Positions 47,901 through 55,514 of a DNA stretch of 64,000 bases are shown piece after piece (the first letter of the stretch is position 1; each line of letters starts with the position of its first letter). The translations under genes and the position numbers were made by a program. The DNA lies in contig NC_031496.1 of NCBI RefSeq assembly GCF_000237925.1, positions 7,303,801-7,367,800 on the forward strand, in the 5' to 3' direction. The DNA comes from Schistosoma mansoni (Eukaryota; Platyhelminthes; Trematoda; Strigeidida; Schistosomatidae). Under the pieces are notes generated by a model. The model did no database searches. It was not told the DNA's origin and saw only the letters and a list, made by a program, of their open reading frames with translations.

Positions 47901-48747
47901 TGATTCTCTCATGTGTTTTTCTAGTGTTGAGCTGTAGTAATTACAGCAATATAACTTATTTACTAAATACAGTTTTTATTTATTTCACATTAATGCACAC
48001 TGTTTTTGTAAAGATTTGTGATATTTTTATTTACTTATTTACCGGATATAGATTCGTGTATTTGACTTTAGGCTACACTCTAAGTGTGTGTATTTATAAA
48101 GAGGGGTAATGATACTACTCAGTTCTCCAGGCCGACGTAGAGTGAATCGGGATTTGAAACCGCAACGTAGTGGTTGAATATCGAATGCTTTAATCACTGA
48201 GTTAACTTTGTACAATAAGAATAATACCAGTAGATGAAGCGTATATAAATGACATATAACTGTATTTGAATCCACCACAGAGAGCGCGTACTGCTCAAAC
48301 CAAATCGACTTTTGCAGGTTTCGAACTTACGGTTTACTGATTCAAACCTAACTGCCTGAAGCGATACATCACTGCAAAGTCGATGAAAGAGTAATTATCT
48401 TTTTTTCAGTCAATGTCATTATTAATACCTATGATATGATATTTTGTACAAACTTTACAGTGTTTTGAATGTTTTTAGAATTTATCCAGTTCTATTCACA
48501 AAACCTTTATTCTTATTTTGATCCCATAGATTTAGAAGCTGAACTATCAGTTCTCACTATTCCTCCACCGATAACACCAATAAAAACACCCTCATTATTA
48601 GTAGAAGCTGATTTAAAATTGTTAGAAATCAATAAACGTTCTAAATTAAGTGAATCTGTTCGTTCCACTTTAAATCGTTTACCAATGATCAACTATATGC
48701 GTTCAAAACGTCTTATGTTTCCGGTGCAACAACAAAGCCAAGATTAA
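32003..48747 (+). CDS. AFTPH: Aftiphilin-like protein, 5 exons (5' end uncertain)
   Basis: Exons: 32003-32830, 34703-34905, 38700-38814, 44345-44543, 48479-48747. Phases 0, 2, 0, 1 agree across GT-AG introns of 1.9, 3.8, 5.5 and 3.9 kb, giving about 537 residues. Exon 1 carries acidic-phenylalanine motifs (EEFADF, EDWAIF, EDFGDFTNF) of the kind that bind the AP-1/GGA ear. Exon 3 (IWSRLCNP then HWWKSPIFMTYLNAINVNP) matches the clathrin-binding-box domain of aftiphilin; exon 4 opens IPAFASQLRLLEP, like the vertebrate IVPMYAASLGMLEP segment; exon 5 ends LPMINYMRSKRLMFP, like the family C-terminus LPDLTFMHAKVLMFP. The family works with AP-1/AP-2 in clathrin trafficking at the trans-Golgi. An in-frame TAG precedes at 31997, so either ATG 32003 starts translation or 31998-31999 (AG) is an acceptor for an unseen upstream exon. 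Much shorter than the ~930-residue vertebrate protein. Family assignment is by remembered resemblance. Confidence 0.85.
32906..32979. repeat. (TA)n microsatellite, ~37 units
   Basis: Uninterrupted alternating A and T, in aftiphilin intron 1, 75 bp after the exon 1 donor. Likely polymorphic. Confidence 0.97.
33545..34351 (-). mobile_element. Internally deleted RTE LINE (5' UTR joined to 3' UTR)
   Basis: 33545-33945 is the reverse strand of the RTE 3' end including the tail (CAGTCAGTCAGTCACAACG), and 33955-34351 is the reverse strand of the RTE 5' UTR (compare 13050-13435): GTCGACCTTTTCTAACCCC, CGCTGTTATGCTGG and CCGACCTGCTTGGCATGGTA. About 3 kb including all of the protein-coding part is missing. 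Both element ends are kept. Lies in aftiphilin intron 1. Confidence 0.8.
34352..34590. repeat. R2 repeat copy
   Basis: Blocks GACCACTGAGTTGACATTAA, GTGTTAGTGCCTAACTT, TGGACTCCACTGGTCACGG, CTTCTCACTAGAACT and TCATGTGCTCATTAGGGACT. Recurs at 43556-43755, in part at 54780-54880 and at the right edge. Abuts the 5' end of the deleted RTE copy. Confidence 0.65.
35200..36440 (-). mobile_element. CR1-like LINE, RT and C-terminal fragment
   Basis: Reverse strand near 36420 reads LFSLYINDICG and PLLYANDLKVVYSF (RT block with YAND in place of YADD), then KIDKWRLKCELELNTAKC, and at 35700-35942 EFVQRRFTLRILETACTLNY and LRLDPLRKRRLKLNPIFFKI, the typical CR1/jockey C-terminal helix. Contains stops; the low-coordinate border is approximate. 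Lies in aftiphilin intron 2. Confidence 0.75.
36655..37200 (-). repeat. R1 repeat, near full-length copy
   Basis: Reverse strand, with an (AAAT)n tail seen as TTTTATTTATTTATTTAAAC at 36657-36676, and the 5' end near 37195 (CTCTCGGCCGTACCAGGGC). In aftiphilin intron 2. Confidence 0.85.
37201..37559. other. Intron 2 sequence, nothing recognised
   Basis: AT-rich, no feature. Confidence 0.4.
37560..37930 (+). mobile_element. RTE-clade LINE 3' end fragment
   Basis: Matches the family 3' end: GTTCAGTATGGCTCAAAATCG (first 20 shared bases with 16676 region), ATTCATTCACTTTATCC, CATTGCTGCTACATGAC and GATATGGTAACTTGG, ending near GTTAACTGATTGACTA. 5'-truncated. Confidence 0.7.
38285..38475 (+). mobile_element. 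Smα-type SINE with degenerate hammerhead
   Basis: A tRNA-like head with B-box-like GGTTCAAAACCC (38340-38351) followed by CTGACTTATCTCAAG and TAGGACGAAACATGG at 38388-38417. The CGAAAC side is intact but the CUGANGA box is disrupted and no NUH-stem I pairing is clear. In aftiphilin intron 2. Confidence 0.55.
39560..40175 (-). mobile_element. RTE-clade LINE RT fragments (two diverged copies)
   Basis: Reverse strand 39723-40103 reads KALYSNTASRVGAHGELSS, SGVRQGWPLYPFLFNFVRDL, then LNDLEYADDIVLF (RT active site) and GMRFSPSKCKL. Next to it 39569-39838 repeats the same RT portion (LLLEITFTSTEFSG, VVSEYSDDTILFSE) at lower similarity, so it derives from another family member. In aftiphilin intron 3. 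Confidence 0.78.
40176..40560 (+). mobile_element. RTE-clade LINE 3' end, opposite to its RT fragment
   Basis: Begins at the equivalent of 16676 (LNQSQWHKCIHSL corresponds to NRSQWRMCIHSL) and runs through the 3' UTR to GATCGTGACTGAGTGAAC near 40565. Directly adjoins an inverted 5' segment of the same family (39560-40175). It is the left part of the palindrome described at 40179-40917. Confidence 0.72.
40179..40917. repeat. Left arm of a ~740 bp palindrome around the gap
   Basis: Reverse complement of 41971-42706 at very high identity: the 60-codon open frame at 40253-40435 minus is identical in sequence to that at 42453-42635 plus. Arms consist of RTE 3' UTR and R3 repeat. The middle is 1.05 kb holding a 108-bp tandem repeat and 200 N. 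Confidence 0.92.
40561..40760 (-). repeat. R3 repeat copy (left palindrome arm)
   Basis: Reverse strand has GAACCTTTGAATCTAGATG, GCTATTTGGTACTTGTC and AGGGTGTACCTGCAATC. It abuts the RTE 3' tail. Confidence 0.55.
41501..41770 (+). repeat. 108-bp tandem repeat (satellite) running into the gap
   Basis: TCTATCGA recurs at 41501, 41609 and 41717, period 108, with unit blocks AACAAGTTTCACTC, GTGATTTTTCGAAAC, GGATGGTCGGATCGTTGTG and TTGTGCAGCACTGCATGC. The first two units differ at only a few sites; the third is cut by N. Because 108 is a multiple of 3, frames stay open across units and make false repeat proteins. Confidence 0.95.
41771..41970. other. Assembly gap of 200 N
   Basis: Unknown sequence between the tandem repeat and the right palindrome arm, in aftiphilin intron 3. 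The array is probably longer than shown. Confidence 0.99.
41971..42706. repeat. Right arm of the ~740 bp palindrome
   Basis: Starts immediately after the N run with ACTTAAACTTATTATCTACC, the reverse complement of the end of the left arm. Contains R3 (42130-42335, plus) and the RTE 3' end (minus), which continues beyond the arm to ~42900. Confidence 0.92.
42336..42900 (-). mobile_element. RTE-clade LINE 3' end fragment
   Basis: The reverse strand matches the RTE 3' end as in 59300-59890: ACGAGTGAATGCATTTGTGC then GTAGCTTACATG and CACACCTTCTTTTGGC. It extends past the palindrome arm by about 200 bp, so the right arm belongs to the longer RTE copy. Confidence 0.68.
43015..43100 (+). mobile_element. 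Smα 3' half with the classic hammerhead 3' strand
   Basis: CGAAACGCGCGTCCTGGATT and CCACTGCTAGCCACTATCC match the known Smα ribozyme 3' part (CGAAAC, short stem III CGCGCG, GTC, stem I). The CUGANGA half is absent, so this is a truncated copy. Confidence 0.75.
43556..43755. repeat. R2 repeat copy
   Basis: ACTGAGTCGGCATCCGATGG, GTGTTAATGTCTAACTTC, TGAACTCCACTGGTCACTGC, TTCTCACCAGAACTCCAGG and CACTAATGAGCATATGATT. Joins directly to the hammerhead SINE at 43756. Confidence 0.65.
43756..43965 (+). mobile_element. Hammerhead SINE with tRNA-like head
   Basis: CTATCGGTTAAGTGCTCCGG, B box GGGTTCGAATCTCGC (43798-43812), ribozyme, then TCTAGCTTCAATTGACTC, GCTTTCAACTATG and AAAAACCCCTTCG. In aftiphilin intron 3. 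Confidence 0.87.
43829..43878 (+). ncRNA. Hammerhead ribozyme, weakened copy
   Basis: CTGAGGAG 43837-43844 and CGAAAC 43858-43863 are intact. The cleavage triplet is ATC (43868-43870) instead of GTC; NUH allows it but it is usually slower. Stem II has a G-A mismatch (GTCCC/GAAC). Stem I GCACTG/CAGTGC is perfect. Confidence 0.65.
44680..45090 (-). mobile_element. RTE-clade LINE 3' end, eroded
   Basis: Starts at the tail remnant AATCAGTCAGTCGTAGGCAAC and includes TATTAGCACAGCGAGATGAA, TGACCCATTTCATTCAACGTC and CTACCAACATGACTCAG, all as in 29325-29710. 5'-truncated; in aftiphilin intron 4. Confidence 0.72.
45347..46905 (-). repeat. Arm B of the 1.5 kb inverted duplication
   Basis: Reverse complement of 27122-28604 plus 29053-29097. 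Here the sequence is uninterrupted at the place where arm A has an R1 insertion, so this arm keeps the older structure. It lies in aftiphilin intron 4; the sharp border at ~46905 falls inside an older R1 copy. Confidence 0.88.
46295..46830 (-). repeat. R1 repeat copy inside inverted-duplication arm B
   Basis: Reverse strand; same copy as 27205-27735. Ends near GGGCATTCGTGGGC at its 5' side. Confidence 0.85.
46870..47240 (-). repeat. R1 repeat, older diverged copy
   Basis: Reverse strand with CGGTTTCGTAAACAACACC, AACCCAGTTTAAGCGC, GGAATCAGGGTTTTCCCACT and CCAGGTACTGAAGCCGAAGC. More diverged than its neighbour and interrupted relative to the full repeat (it lacks the middle GTTGGTCACC block). 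Confidence 0.75.
48110..48280 (-). repeat. tRNA-like SINE head remnant
   Basis: Reverse strand: TTAACTCAGTGATTAAAGCA (A-box-like) and GCGGTTTCAAATCCCG (B-box-like), 40-50 bp apart, followed by ATTCACTCTACGTCGGCC. Resembles a tRNA-derived SINE head but no tail family was identified. In aftiphilin intron 4. Confidence 0.4.
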
Positions 48748-49878
48748 TAACAACACCAATTACAATAACTGTTAAAGGCCAATTTTTATTCTGGACAAGA
48801 TTCTTCTAAGTATAATTAGAAAATCCTACTGTTATGTTATATCATTCATAGAAGTAAGAATAATAATTGTGTGTTAAGAAGCATAACAATGTATTTTACA
48901 ATTTGTTTTTCAAGTTTCTCTCTCGAAACAAATAAATAACTAAGCAGTGATGTAATTCTTCTCTTTTCACTGTTCACAACTGATTGGACCAAATGATAAG
49001 CATCATTATCATCATCATAATGATGACAATGTTGCAAAATTAGAAATTACACTTTCATTTCTTAAAATATTATCCTTCTTTACTTCTGTTGTAATACACA
49101 CGAACACACATACATATATACGGGTAAAAGTGCAAATAAGATATCACTTCACACATGTATTCTGTATGTTTTTGTCACTTGTGTAAATTCTCCTTATTTG
49201 ACCACAGTGTATTATAGTAACCAATTAGAAATAATTATATATTTTTACAAATAGAGATAGAAAGAGAATACACTTGGTATTTTTTAGTATTTTAATTGGA
49301 AGAAAATCCATTATGATTTTTTATAAAGTTTCCCCCCTCCTTTTTTTCTCTGACTGTAAATTTTAACTACATCTATCTTTTATCATTTTTTCACATTGTG
49401 TATGTTACCTTTGACGATGATGTTGTTACTTTGTTGTTTAAAAGAGTGGTGACAGATAAATTTTTGTCTTACCAGATTATCTGTTTCTTTTTGTGTTTTC
49501 GATTTTATTTCATTGTTTCATCAAATAAGATTATTATTAATTGTTTTTTTTGTTTCTAAGGCTGGGTGAGTTGAATGTTTCTACAAAAAATTGTACACTA
49601 TTTCTATCTTGCCCCCCCCCTTTTGTTTATTTTAGAAAGCAATTGGTTTTTTGTTTGTTTTACTTTCAATTAAATTACCATTATTCACTTTATTATTGTT
49701 TTGTTTTTATTTCGTTACATAATGTTATACTTTGTTTTTTTCAAATGGATTACATATTAAATGTTCAATTTTGTTTTCTTTTAATTTGTCAATGAATTAT
49801 TGTTATAAATATGGGTATTAAACAAATGTAGATTATTTATTTCACCAAGTAAGCAATTAAACACACTGATAATTTTAT
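48748..49878 (+). other. Aftiphilin 3' UTR and intergenic DNA
   Basis: Candidate polyadenylation signals CAAATAAATAAC near 48930 and AATAAA-like motifs further on. T-rich stretches and a run of C at 49611-49620 (CCCCCCCCCC). The open frame 49541-49795 is poly-Phe-like T-rich DNA. Confidence 0.45.
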
Positions 49879-50190
49879 AGAGTTGAGATCATGAGTCAAT
49901 TGAAGCTAGACTACCATAGAAAACCTGGAAGCACTGGATTGACATTAACACCGTTGGATGCCAGCTCAGTGGTCTATCGGTTAAGTGCTCCGGCGCGAGA
50001 CTTGTAGGTCCTGGGCTCAAATCTCGCTTGCGAGGCGGGATCGTAGATGCGCACTGCTGAGGAGTCCCACATAATAGGACGAAACGGCCGTCCAGTGCTT
50101 CCAGATTTTCTTTGGTGGTCTAGCTTCAATTGACTCATGATCTCAACTCTCTAAAATTACTAAAATCTCCACAAAACCCCTTCTGACACT
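49879..50190 (+). mobile_element. Full-length hammerhead SINE with ~60 bp terminal inverted repeats
   Basis: Left arm 49879-49939 (AGTTGAGATCATGAGTCAAT onward) is the inverted copy of the tail at 50091-50151. Between them: ACATTAACACCGTTGGATGC, A-box-like AGCTCAGTGGTCTATCGG (49963-49980), B-box-like GGGCTCAAATCTCGC, ribozyme, then the tail to CTCCACAAAACCCCTTCTGAC. The most complete copy in the window. Confidence 0.9.
50049..50100 (+). ncRNA. Hammerhead ribozyme, best-preserved copy
   Basis: Stem I GCACTG (50051-50056) pairs perfectly with CAGTGC (50093-50098). CTGAGGAG 50057-50064, stem II TCC-CACATAATA-GGA, CGAAAC 50080-50085, stem III palindrome ACGGCCGT without a loop, cleavage after GTC 50090-50092. 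All invariant core residues are present by eye. Confidence 0.82.
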
Positions 50191-50880
50191 GTTAATCCAT
50201 TATGTATGATTTTCATGTTACGTTTTTTCAGTAGTATATACTTCATTGTGTGATATAATTTGACTGATTAACACCAATGTTTGCTATTGAAAATAGAATG
50301 AATTGATTATTCAATCACCTAATAAAAGTTGGTTACTTCTTTTAAATATACTGATAAGATTCTCTGATTTAAAGATAATTTTGATTATGAATTGAGATCA
50401 CTTGAAATACTATTTTAAATGTCTAGCAATACCTTTAGATATGTTTAATTTCAGTGAATATAACTTATCAACAACAATAATACGCACCTTTAATAGCTGA
50501 AGAGATAGAATTCAATGTTCTATATTCTTAATTTCGCCTAATTTATGCCTAAGCACTATACATCATTAGTAAGTAACTATCTCACCGTCATTGATTTAGT
50601 TAACTTTACTGTTAACATGAATTGGGAAATTTACCTGAGCTTCCATTAACGAGTTTGTGATTCTTATTATTAATGTAGATGGTTTTTAATTCCATTTGAA
50701 ATGTGTTTTTATCGAGAATTTATATAGATTGAAGTAACTTTGAAAACAGGGCGCATTAGACTACTGTTTCCCTCCTAGTTTTTGTATACGATATTTTGTA
50801 TGTGTAATACACGAAACAGTATAGTGAAATGAGACGACAAAGTCCTATTGTATATTGTGATTATTAGTTTCCCTGAAATC
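50191..50880. other. Intergenic, nothing recognised
   Basis: No supported feature. Confidence 0.4.
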
Positions 50881-51120
50881 GATCCACATCATTGGTTTTT
50901 AATTAGAATTTTCCGATTACCCTTGATGCACTCTCCACATCCATGTACCCTATTCAAGTTCCGGATGTCCGTTTTTTAACCCTTCACAAAACAGTCGCTT
51001 AAGCGTGAAGGCGGTGATTTGGGTCTCTTTACTAGAGGCTATAAACGTAGAACTGTATCAGAGATTGAACGAGTTTTCCTCAATGTCAGGCATACCAGGA
51101 TGCAATACATAGATTCTTTT
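50881..51120 (-). repeat. R1 repeat, strongly eroded copy
   Basis: Plus-strand TTGGTTTTTAATTAGAATTT, CCATGTACCCTATTCAAG, GGATGTCCGTTTTTTAACCC and TAAGCGTGAAGGCGGTGA follow the order of reverse-strand R1, with low similarity. Confidence 0.45.
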
Positions 51121-51239
51121 GCCTATAGTATGTGTTTAACCTTATTCTAGAAGCTTAACAATATTTAGTGAAAGTACGCTAACACTGAATAAAAGTTACA
51201 TTTTTATCTCCGTTGATTATATTCTGTTTTATCCCGTGG

Positions 51240-51560
51240 AGAATTATGAATGGTAACTTTGAGGACCATTTATGAGCCAATACTATGCATATATTTTTAT
51301 CGTATAACTGTTAAATAAGTAAACCATTCGTATTCATGTCCCTTTTATTATGAGCTTGATTTTAACCCATAGACTATTACTATACAATTTACCATTCCTG
51401 AGTTATACCCAGTCTATTAATTACTGTTCCCCATATTCACATCCATATTTACCTGAATCTTATACAAATGTTATCTTCTATTTTGTGGTACGATGTGGTC
51501 TGTTTGATTGTTATATAAACGCAGTATGTTTGAAACAAATGATTGATATAATCTGTAACT
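51240..51560 (+). mobile_element. LTR-like fossil, partial
   Basis: Same family as 53520-53850 (inverted) and distantly 1-215. Contains TGAGCCAATACTATGCATAT and GTGGTACGATGTGGTCTG followed by TATATAAACG. Ends at ~51560 without the 3' part seen in the other copy. Broken fossil, close in sequence to its inverted partner. Confidence 0.55.
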
Positions 51561-53335
51561 TGATACAAACCAAACGAAAGTCAAATGAATTGTAATCAAT
51601 TAAGATGTACACCAGGAACGACAGCAATCGATTTGTATGTTTTATAACTAATATGTACTAAGTACTTCATCTTCAAATATTTAATGAACGAGAATGTAAT
51701 GTACATGGATTATAGTCTAACGTTTTCGACTAAACTTTTATCAAACTTAACATTGGTGAGCTATACCAGTTACAACTTTTTCTTAAAACTTAGAGGATCC
51801 GTCTTAAAGTTAGTCACCAACAAACTCAATTTTCAGTGGTTCTTCCATTAATGCTGGTCCGGAAACAGATTGTCCCCCTTTTACTATTTAAACTTGTGTC
51901 TATTTTATTTCAGTTATCTATTGACTCTGAGATATGACTTACACTAAATCACGAAACGTCAGGAATACAATTTTCTACTCGGTAGGATATCAAGAAACTA
52001 TATTTATTATTAACTTGTTACCCAATGCTCAATTTATTTGGAACTATCAAGTCCTATCTTGGCATTGGTACTTGCATATTCATTAGAGATTTGTAATAGA
52101 TAGAAACATCGATTTTAACTACTCTATGAATCACTTCATTTATTTTATACTTATCAATCGTTGAATTAGTTATGTCAGAAGAAAATAACCTATTGTTTTC
52201 TTAGGTTCGCTTGTTTTGGGTCACATGTGATCGGGCAGTAAAGATAAGAAAGAGATTGTCTGACTCCTCACCTATGCTGCCAGTAGCACCTATGATCTAT
52301 TTACAAATTATTGACACACCGACCAATGAGCAACAGCCAGGATGTTTACTCTTATCGATTCTCGAGCTCTATTGACCAATCAGAGAGTAGAGAGGAGATC
52401 AGTTCTTGATTGCATTTATTTCGATTATTATTACAACTCATACAATAAAATCCTTGGAATAATAAATTTGGAAAAATAAGATATGACAAAGATTTATGGA
52501 TCAAAATAAAGCTTAGAAATCTGAGAATATAGAAGTACAACAGTCCAAACACTTAATTCTACGATAAAAATCTAAATAATAATCCTTCATATGATAGTCT
52601 CAAACGTCACCATTTGTCCCATTCTTATCACTACACAAATATGTACAGATCACTTATTGAAATGAAGAGAACAGGAACAAAATCGAAAAGCGATTGAAAA
52701 TGCAACAGAATTAGAGGAGCAATAGAGTATGTAAAGGACAACCAAAGAAGATGTGCAAATGATGTATTTAATGTATTATTTTCATATTTACTATGTCACT
52801 GTGTGGTTTTGCATTAAACAATAAATTTTTTTGCTATGTGAGTTTTCGTTTACTACGTTGCTTTTGTGTTTCCTGTTGCTTGTGCTCCAAATATAGATTC
52901 ACATCTATCAAAATATACCCACTTTTCAGACCATTATGACGCCCAAAAATAATGTCTTCATGACGTTTCAATTGGTCTGGGTTTATTAGTTTTGTTTTCT
53001 GGTTGGTTTGGTCTATTTGGATTTATTGACTTATTACATTAATGTTTTATTAATGAAGAAGGACACTAAGCAATTGTTAAAGTAAGGCTAGTATATACAT
53101 TGATTGATTTGTAAGTGATCTCAGTGGGTTCGATCTCGATATACTCATTTTTGCAGCTAACGACGTAATTGATGAGCTGTTTCGAAAAAGCCTGGCAAGG
53201 TTTTCTCCCGATTACTTTCCGTCACCTTACATCGATTTTAGCATATTCCAATATAGTTTATAGAAAACAATGCTATGGAGGTATAGTAACACTAAAGTGA
53301 AAACATAAATATAAAGTACCTACTGATCGGTGTTG
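51561..53335. other. Spacer between inverted LTR-like fossils
   Basis: No RT, integrase or gag motif was seen. 52240-52420 has CCAATCAGAG- and CCAATGAGC-type motifs like those of 53400-53450, so it may be part of another LTR; not supported further. Confidence 0.35.
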
Positions 53336-53339
53336 TGCG

Positions 53340-53850
53340 GCAAAGCTGTTGTTATAACTTGTGACCGCCTGGATGCCCTCTTAATGTATAACGTGATAAG
53401 ACCGCCAATCAGAGTGCAGTGATTTTATCGATCGGACCAATGACACACGAAACCTGTACGAGCAGTCTAGAGCACTTGTCGATACTGCTATCTGCCTAGC
53501 CCAGCCAGTTTAGTCCAGAACACCGATAACAGCCTCTGTAATATGAATCATTTGTTTCAAACATACTGCGTTTATATAACAATCAAACAGACCACATCGT
53601 ACCACAAAATAGAAAGTAACATTTGTATAAGATTCAGGTAAATATGGCTGTGAATATGGGGAACAGTAATTAATAGACTGGGTATAACTCAGGAATGGTA
53701 AATTGTATAGTAATAGTCTATGGGTTAAAATCAAGCTCATAATAAAAGGGACATGAATACGAATGGTTTACTTATTTAACAGTTATACGACAAAAATATA
53801 TGCATAGTATTGGCTCATAAATGGATCCCAAAGTTACCATTCATTATTCT
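53340..53850 (-). mobile_element. LTR-like fossil, inverted to 51240-51560
   Basis: Reverse strand runs from the AATGGTAACTTTGGGATCC block, through TATATAAACG, to AAGTTATAACAACAGC near 53360, where the LTR probably ends. The retained 3' half has a CCAAT-like and AATAAA-poor segment. Broken; no coding part. Confidence 0.5.
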
Positions 53851-54599
53851 TTTCGGGGCATAACAGCTGTAACCTGTGTTCAATTGAGAAAACCGGTTAT
53901 GAAACACTGTTATTCAATGATGATACTAGATTAAGGTCACGTTGTATATCACCAATGGATTGAAAACGAAAATAATCAAGCATTCAATTGTAAATCATTG
54001 CTTAAGTAGTATTGTACTCACTATAGATATCAAAGGTTTTGGTCTCCATTTCATATTAGTGCTTTGATGAGTTGATTTATTTTGTTAGTGAGTAAATAAC
54101 TGAAAAAGGTGGAACTATTCTTAGCAAGACGTTTTTTATCTATTTTTATTGTACATGTATTATATATTTTAGTATACGGTCTTTTTCTCTTTGTAACTTT
54201 TAATAGATATTTAACGCTCATAAAATACCGTCAACTATTTATGCACGTATTATACTGTTTTTTATCACAAATGAAATGAATATGAATAGGTTGTGGTTTC
54301 CTGCTAGTGTTGAGTTGTGGTCTTGCAAGCTATGTATGTCATACGAGTTTTGATTTAGAATAATACATAAATAACAAAAGATACATCAAATTATAGTCTT
54401 CATTTCTGACTGGGCATTTGTTTGTAGAAGAATCTGCGTGAACCAATCAGCACTAAGATATCAAATGGTTGACGGTCATCAGTATTATTGGCGTCAAGAG
54501 AAACTACCAATAATGGACTTAATAACTAGGTGATTCTATAAGTCAGAATATAGAAGCTGAATTCATGACAAATACAGTGTGTGCTAATTTGAAAAAGAC
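53851..54599. other. Intergenic, nothing recognised
   Basis: No supported feature. Confidence 0.4.
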
Positions 54600-54710
54600 G
54601 AAACATAAGTTAGAAAACTACTGGAAACACTAAACATCTATTTCGTCCTTGTAATGGACTCCTCGGCTGTGCGTATTCATTACTTCGCTACCAGGATGTT
54701 TCGTCTCTAA
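54600..54710 (-). mobile_element. Degenerate hammerhead element (minus strand)
   Basis: Reverse strand: CACAGCCGAGGAGTCC then AAGGACGAAATAGATG and TTTAGTGTTTCCAGTAG. CUGANGA is mutated to CCGAGGA and the GUC triplet is lost, so inactive. Another degenerate copy faces it at 54890-55050. Confidence 0.65.
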
Positions 54711-54779
54711 CATCAACACTTCTGGACTACTGGACCATGATGTAAAAGTCTGAGTCTAGCTAATCCACTACATTGAGCG

Positions 54780-54880
54780 GTCACCTTCCACTGTCCTCAA
54801 ACTCTACACAGTTGAACTCCACTAGTCACGGCTCCTCATCAAAACATCTGAAATTTCTACTCCGAGCTAAACATCAGGCA
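54780..54880. repeat. R2 repeat fragment
   Basis: TTGAACTCCACTAGTCACGG, CTCCTCATCAAAACATCTG. Sits between two degenerate hammerhead elements. Confidence 0.5.
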
Positions 54881-54889
54881 GAACAGTAA

Positions 54890-55050
54890 TGCACATGTTA
54901 AGAGTTAGCGCGCGAGGCCATAGTGTGAGTTCGATTCCTGGCAGCATGGTCATGGATATGCAATGCTTATGAGTCCAATAAAAGACTGAAACCGTTGTTT
55001 AGTACTTCTAGGATTTCAATGGTTGTCTGACTTAGATCGGTTAGTGTTCC
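54890..55050 (+). mobile_element. Degenerate hammerhead SINE, divergent subfamily
   Basis: B box GAGTTCGATTCCTGGC (54926-54941), then ATGGATATGCAATGCTTATG, AGTCCAATAAAAGACTGAAA and CCGTTGTTTAGTACTTC. CUGANGA is changed (CTTATGA) and a T is inserted in the GACGAAA side, so no activity is expected. Confidence 0.65.
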
Positions 55051-55405
55051 TCGAGATTATTAACATATACGAGTAAAATATTCCTTTTGAAAATTTTTTT
55101 TAAAACAAACCACGTATTATCTTTCAACAAAAGCACAAACACATGACGAGATAGAAATCGATATTCCAGATTATACAGTTTGATAAATAACTGATCACAC
55201 CATGCTTTAGTTTAAAATCATACCAATCATCACCATTGAATTAATTTCTTATACCTAATAACTTGTTTTACGATCATATTCATTTTTCGCAAAATTGTCC
55301 TCCCTTAAATCCATATCATATTACGAAATTTTATATTGTAACCTAAGAATATCACTATCTACGTGATAATACTTATTATTAATAAATAGTATGAGTTATA
55401 TTTTC

Positions 55406-55514
55406 AGAAGGGGTTTTGTGGAGATTTCAGTATTTTCATAGTTGAAATCATGAGTCCGGTGATTCCAGGTTATCCATGGTGCTTTACCTTCAATTGACTC
55501 ATGATTTCAGTTAT
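55406..55514. repeat. SINE-tail fold-back remnant
   Basis: GAAGGGGTTTTGTGGAGATT and TTTTCATAGTTGAAATCATG (inverted tail) followed by CAATTGACTCATGATTTCAG (direct tail). Ribozyme and head are lost. Confidence 0.7.
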
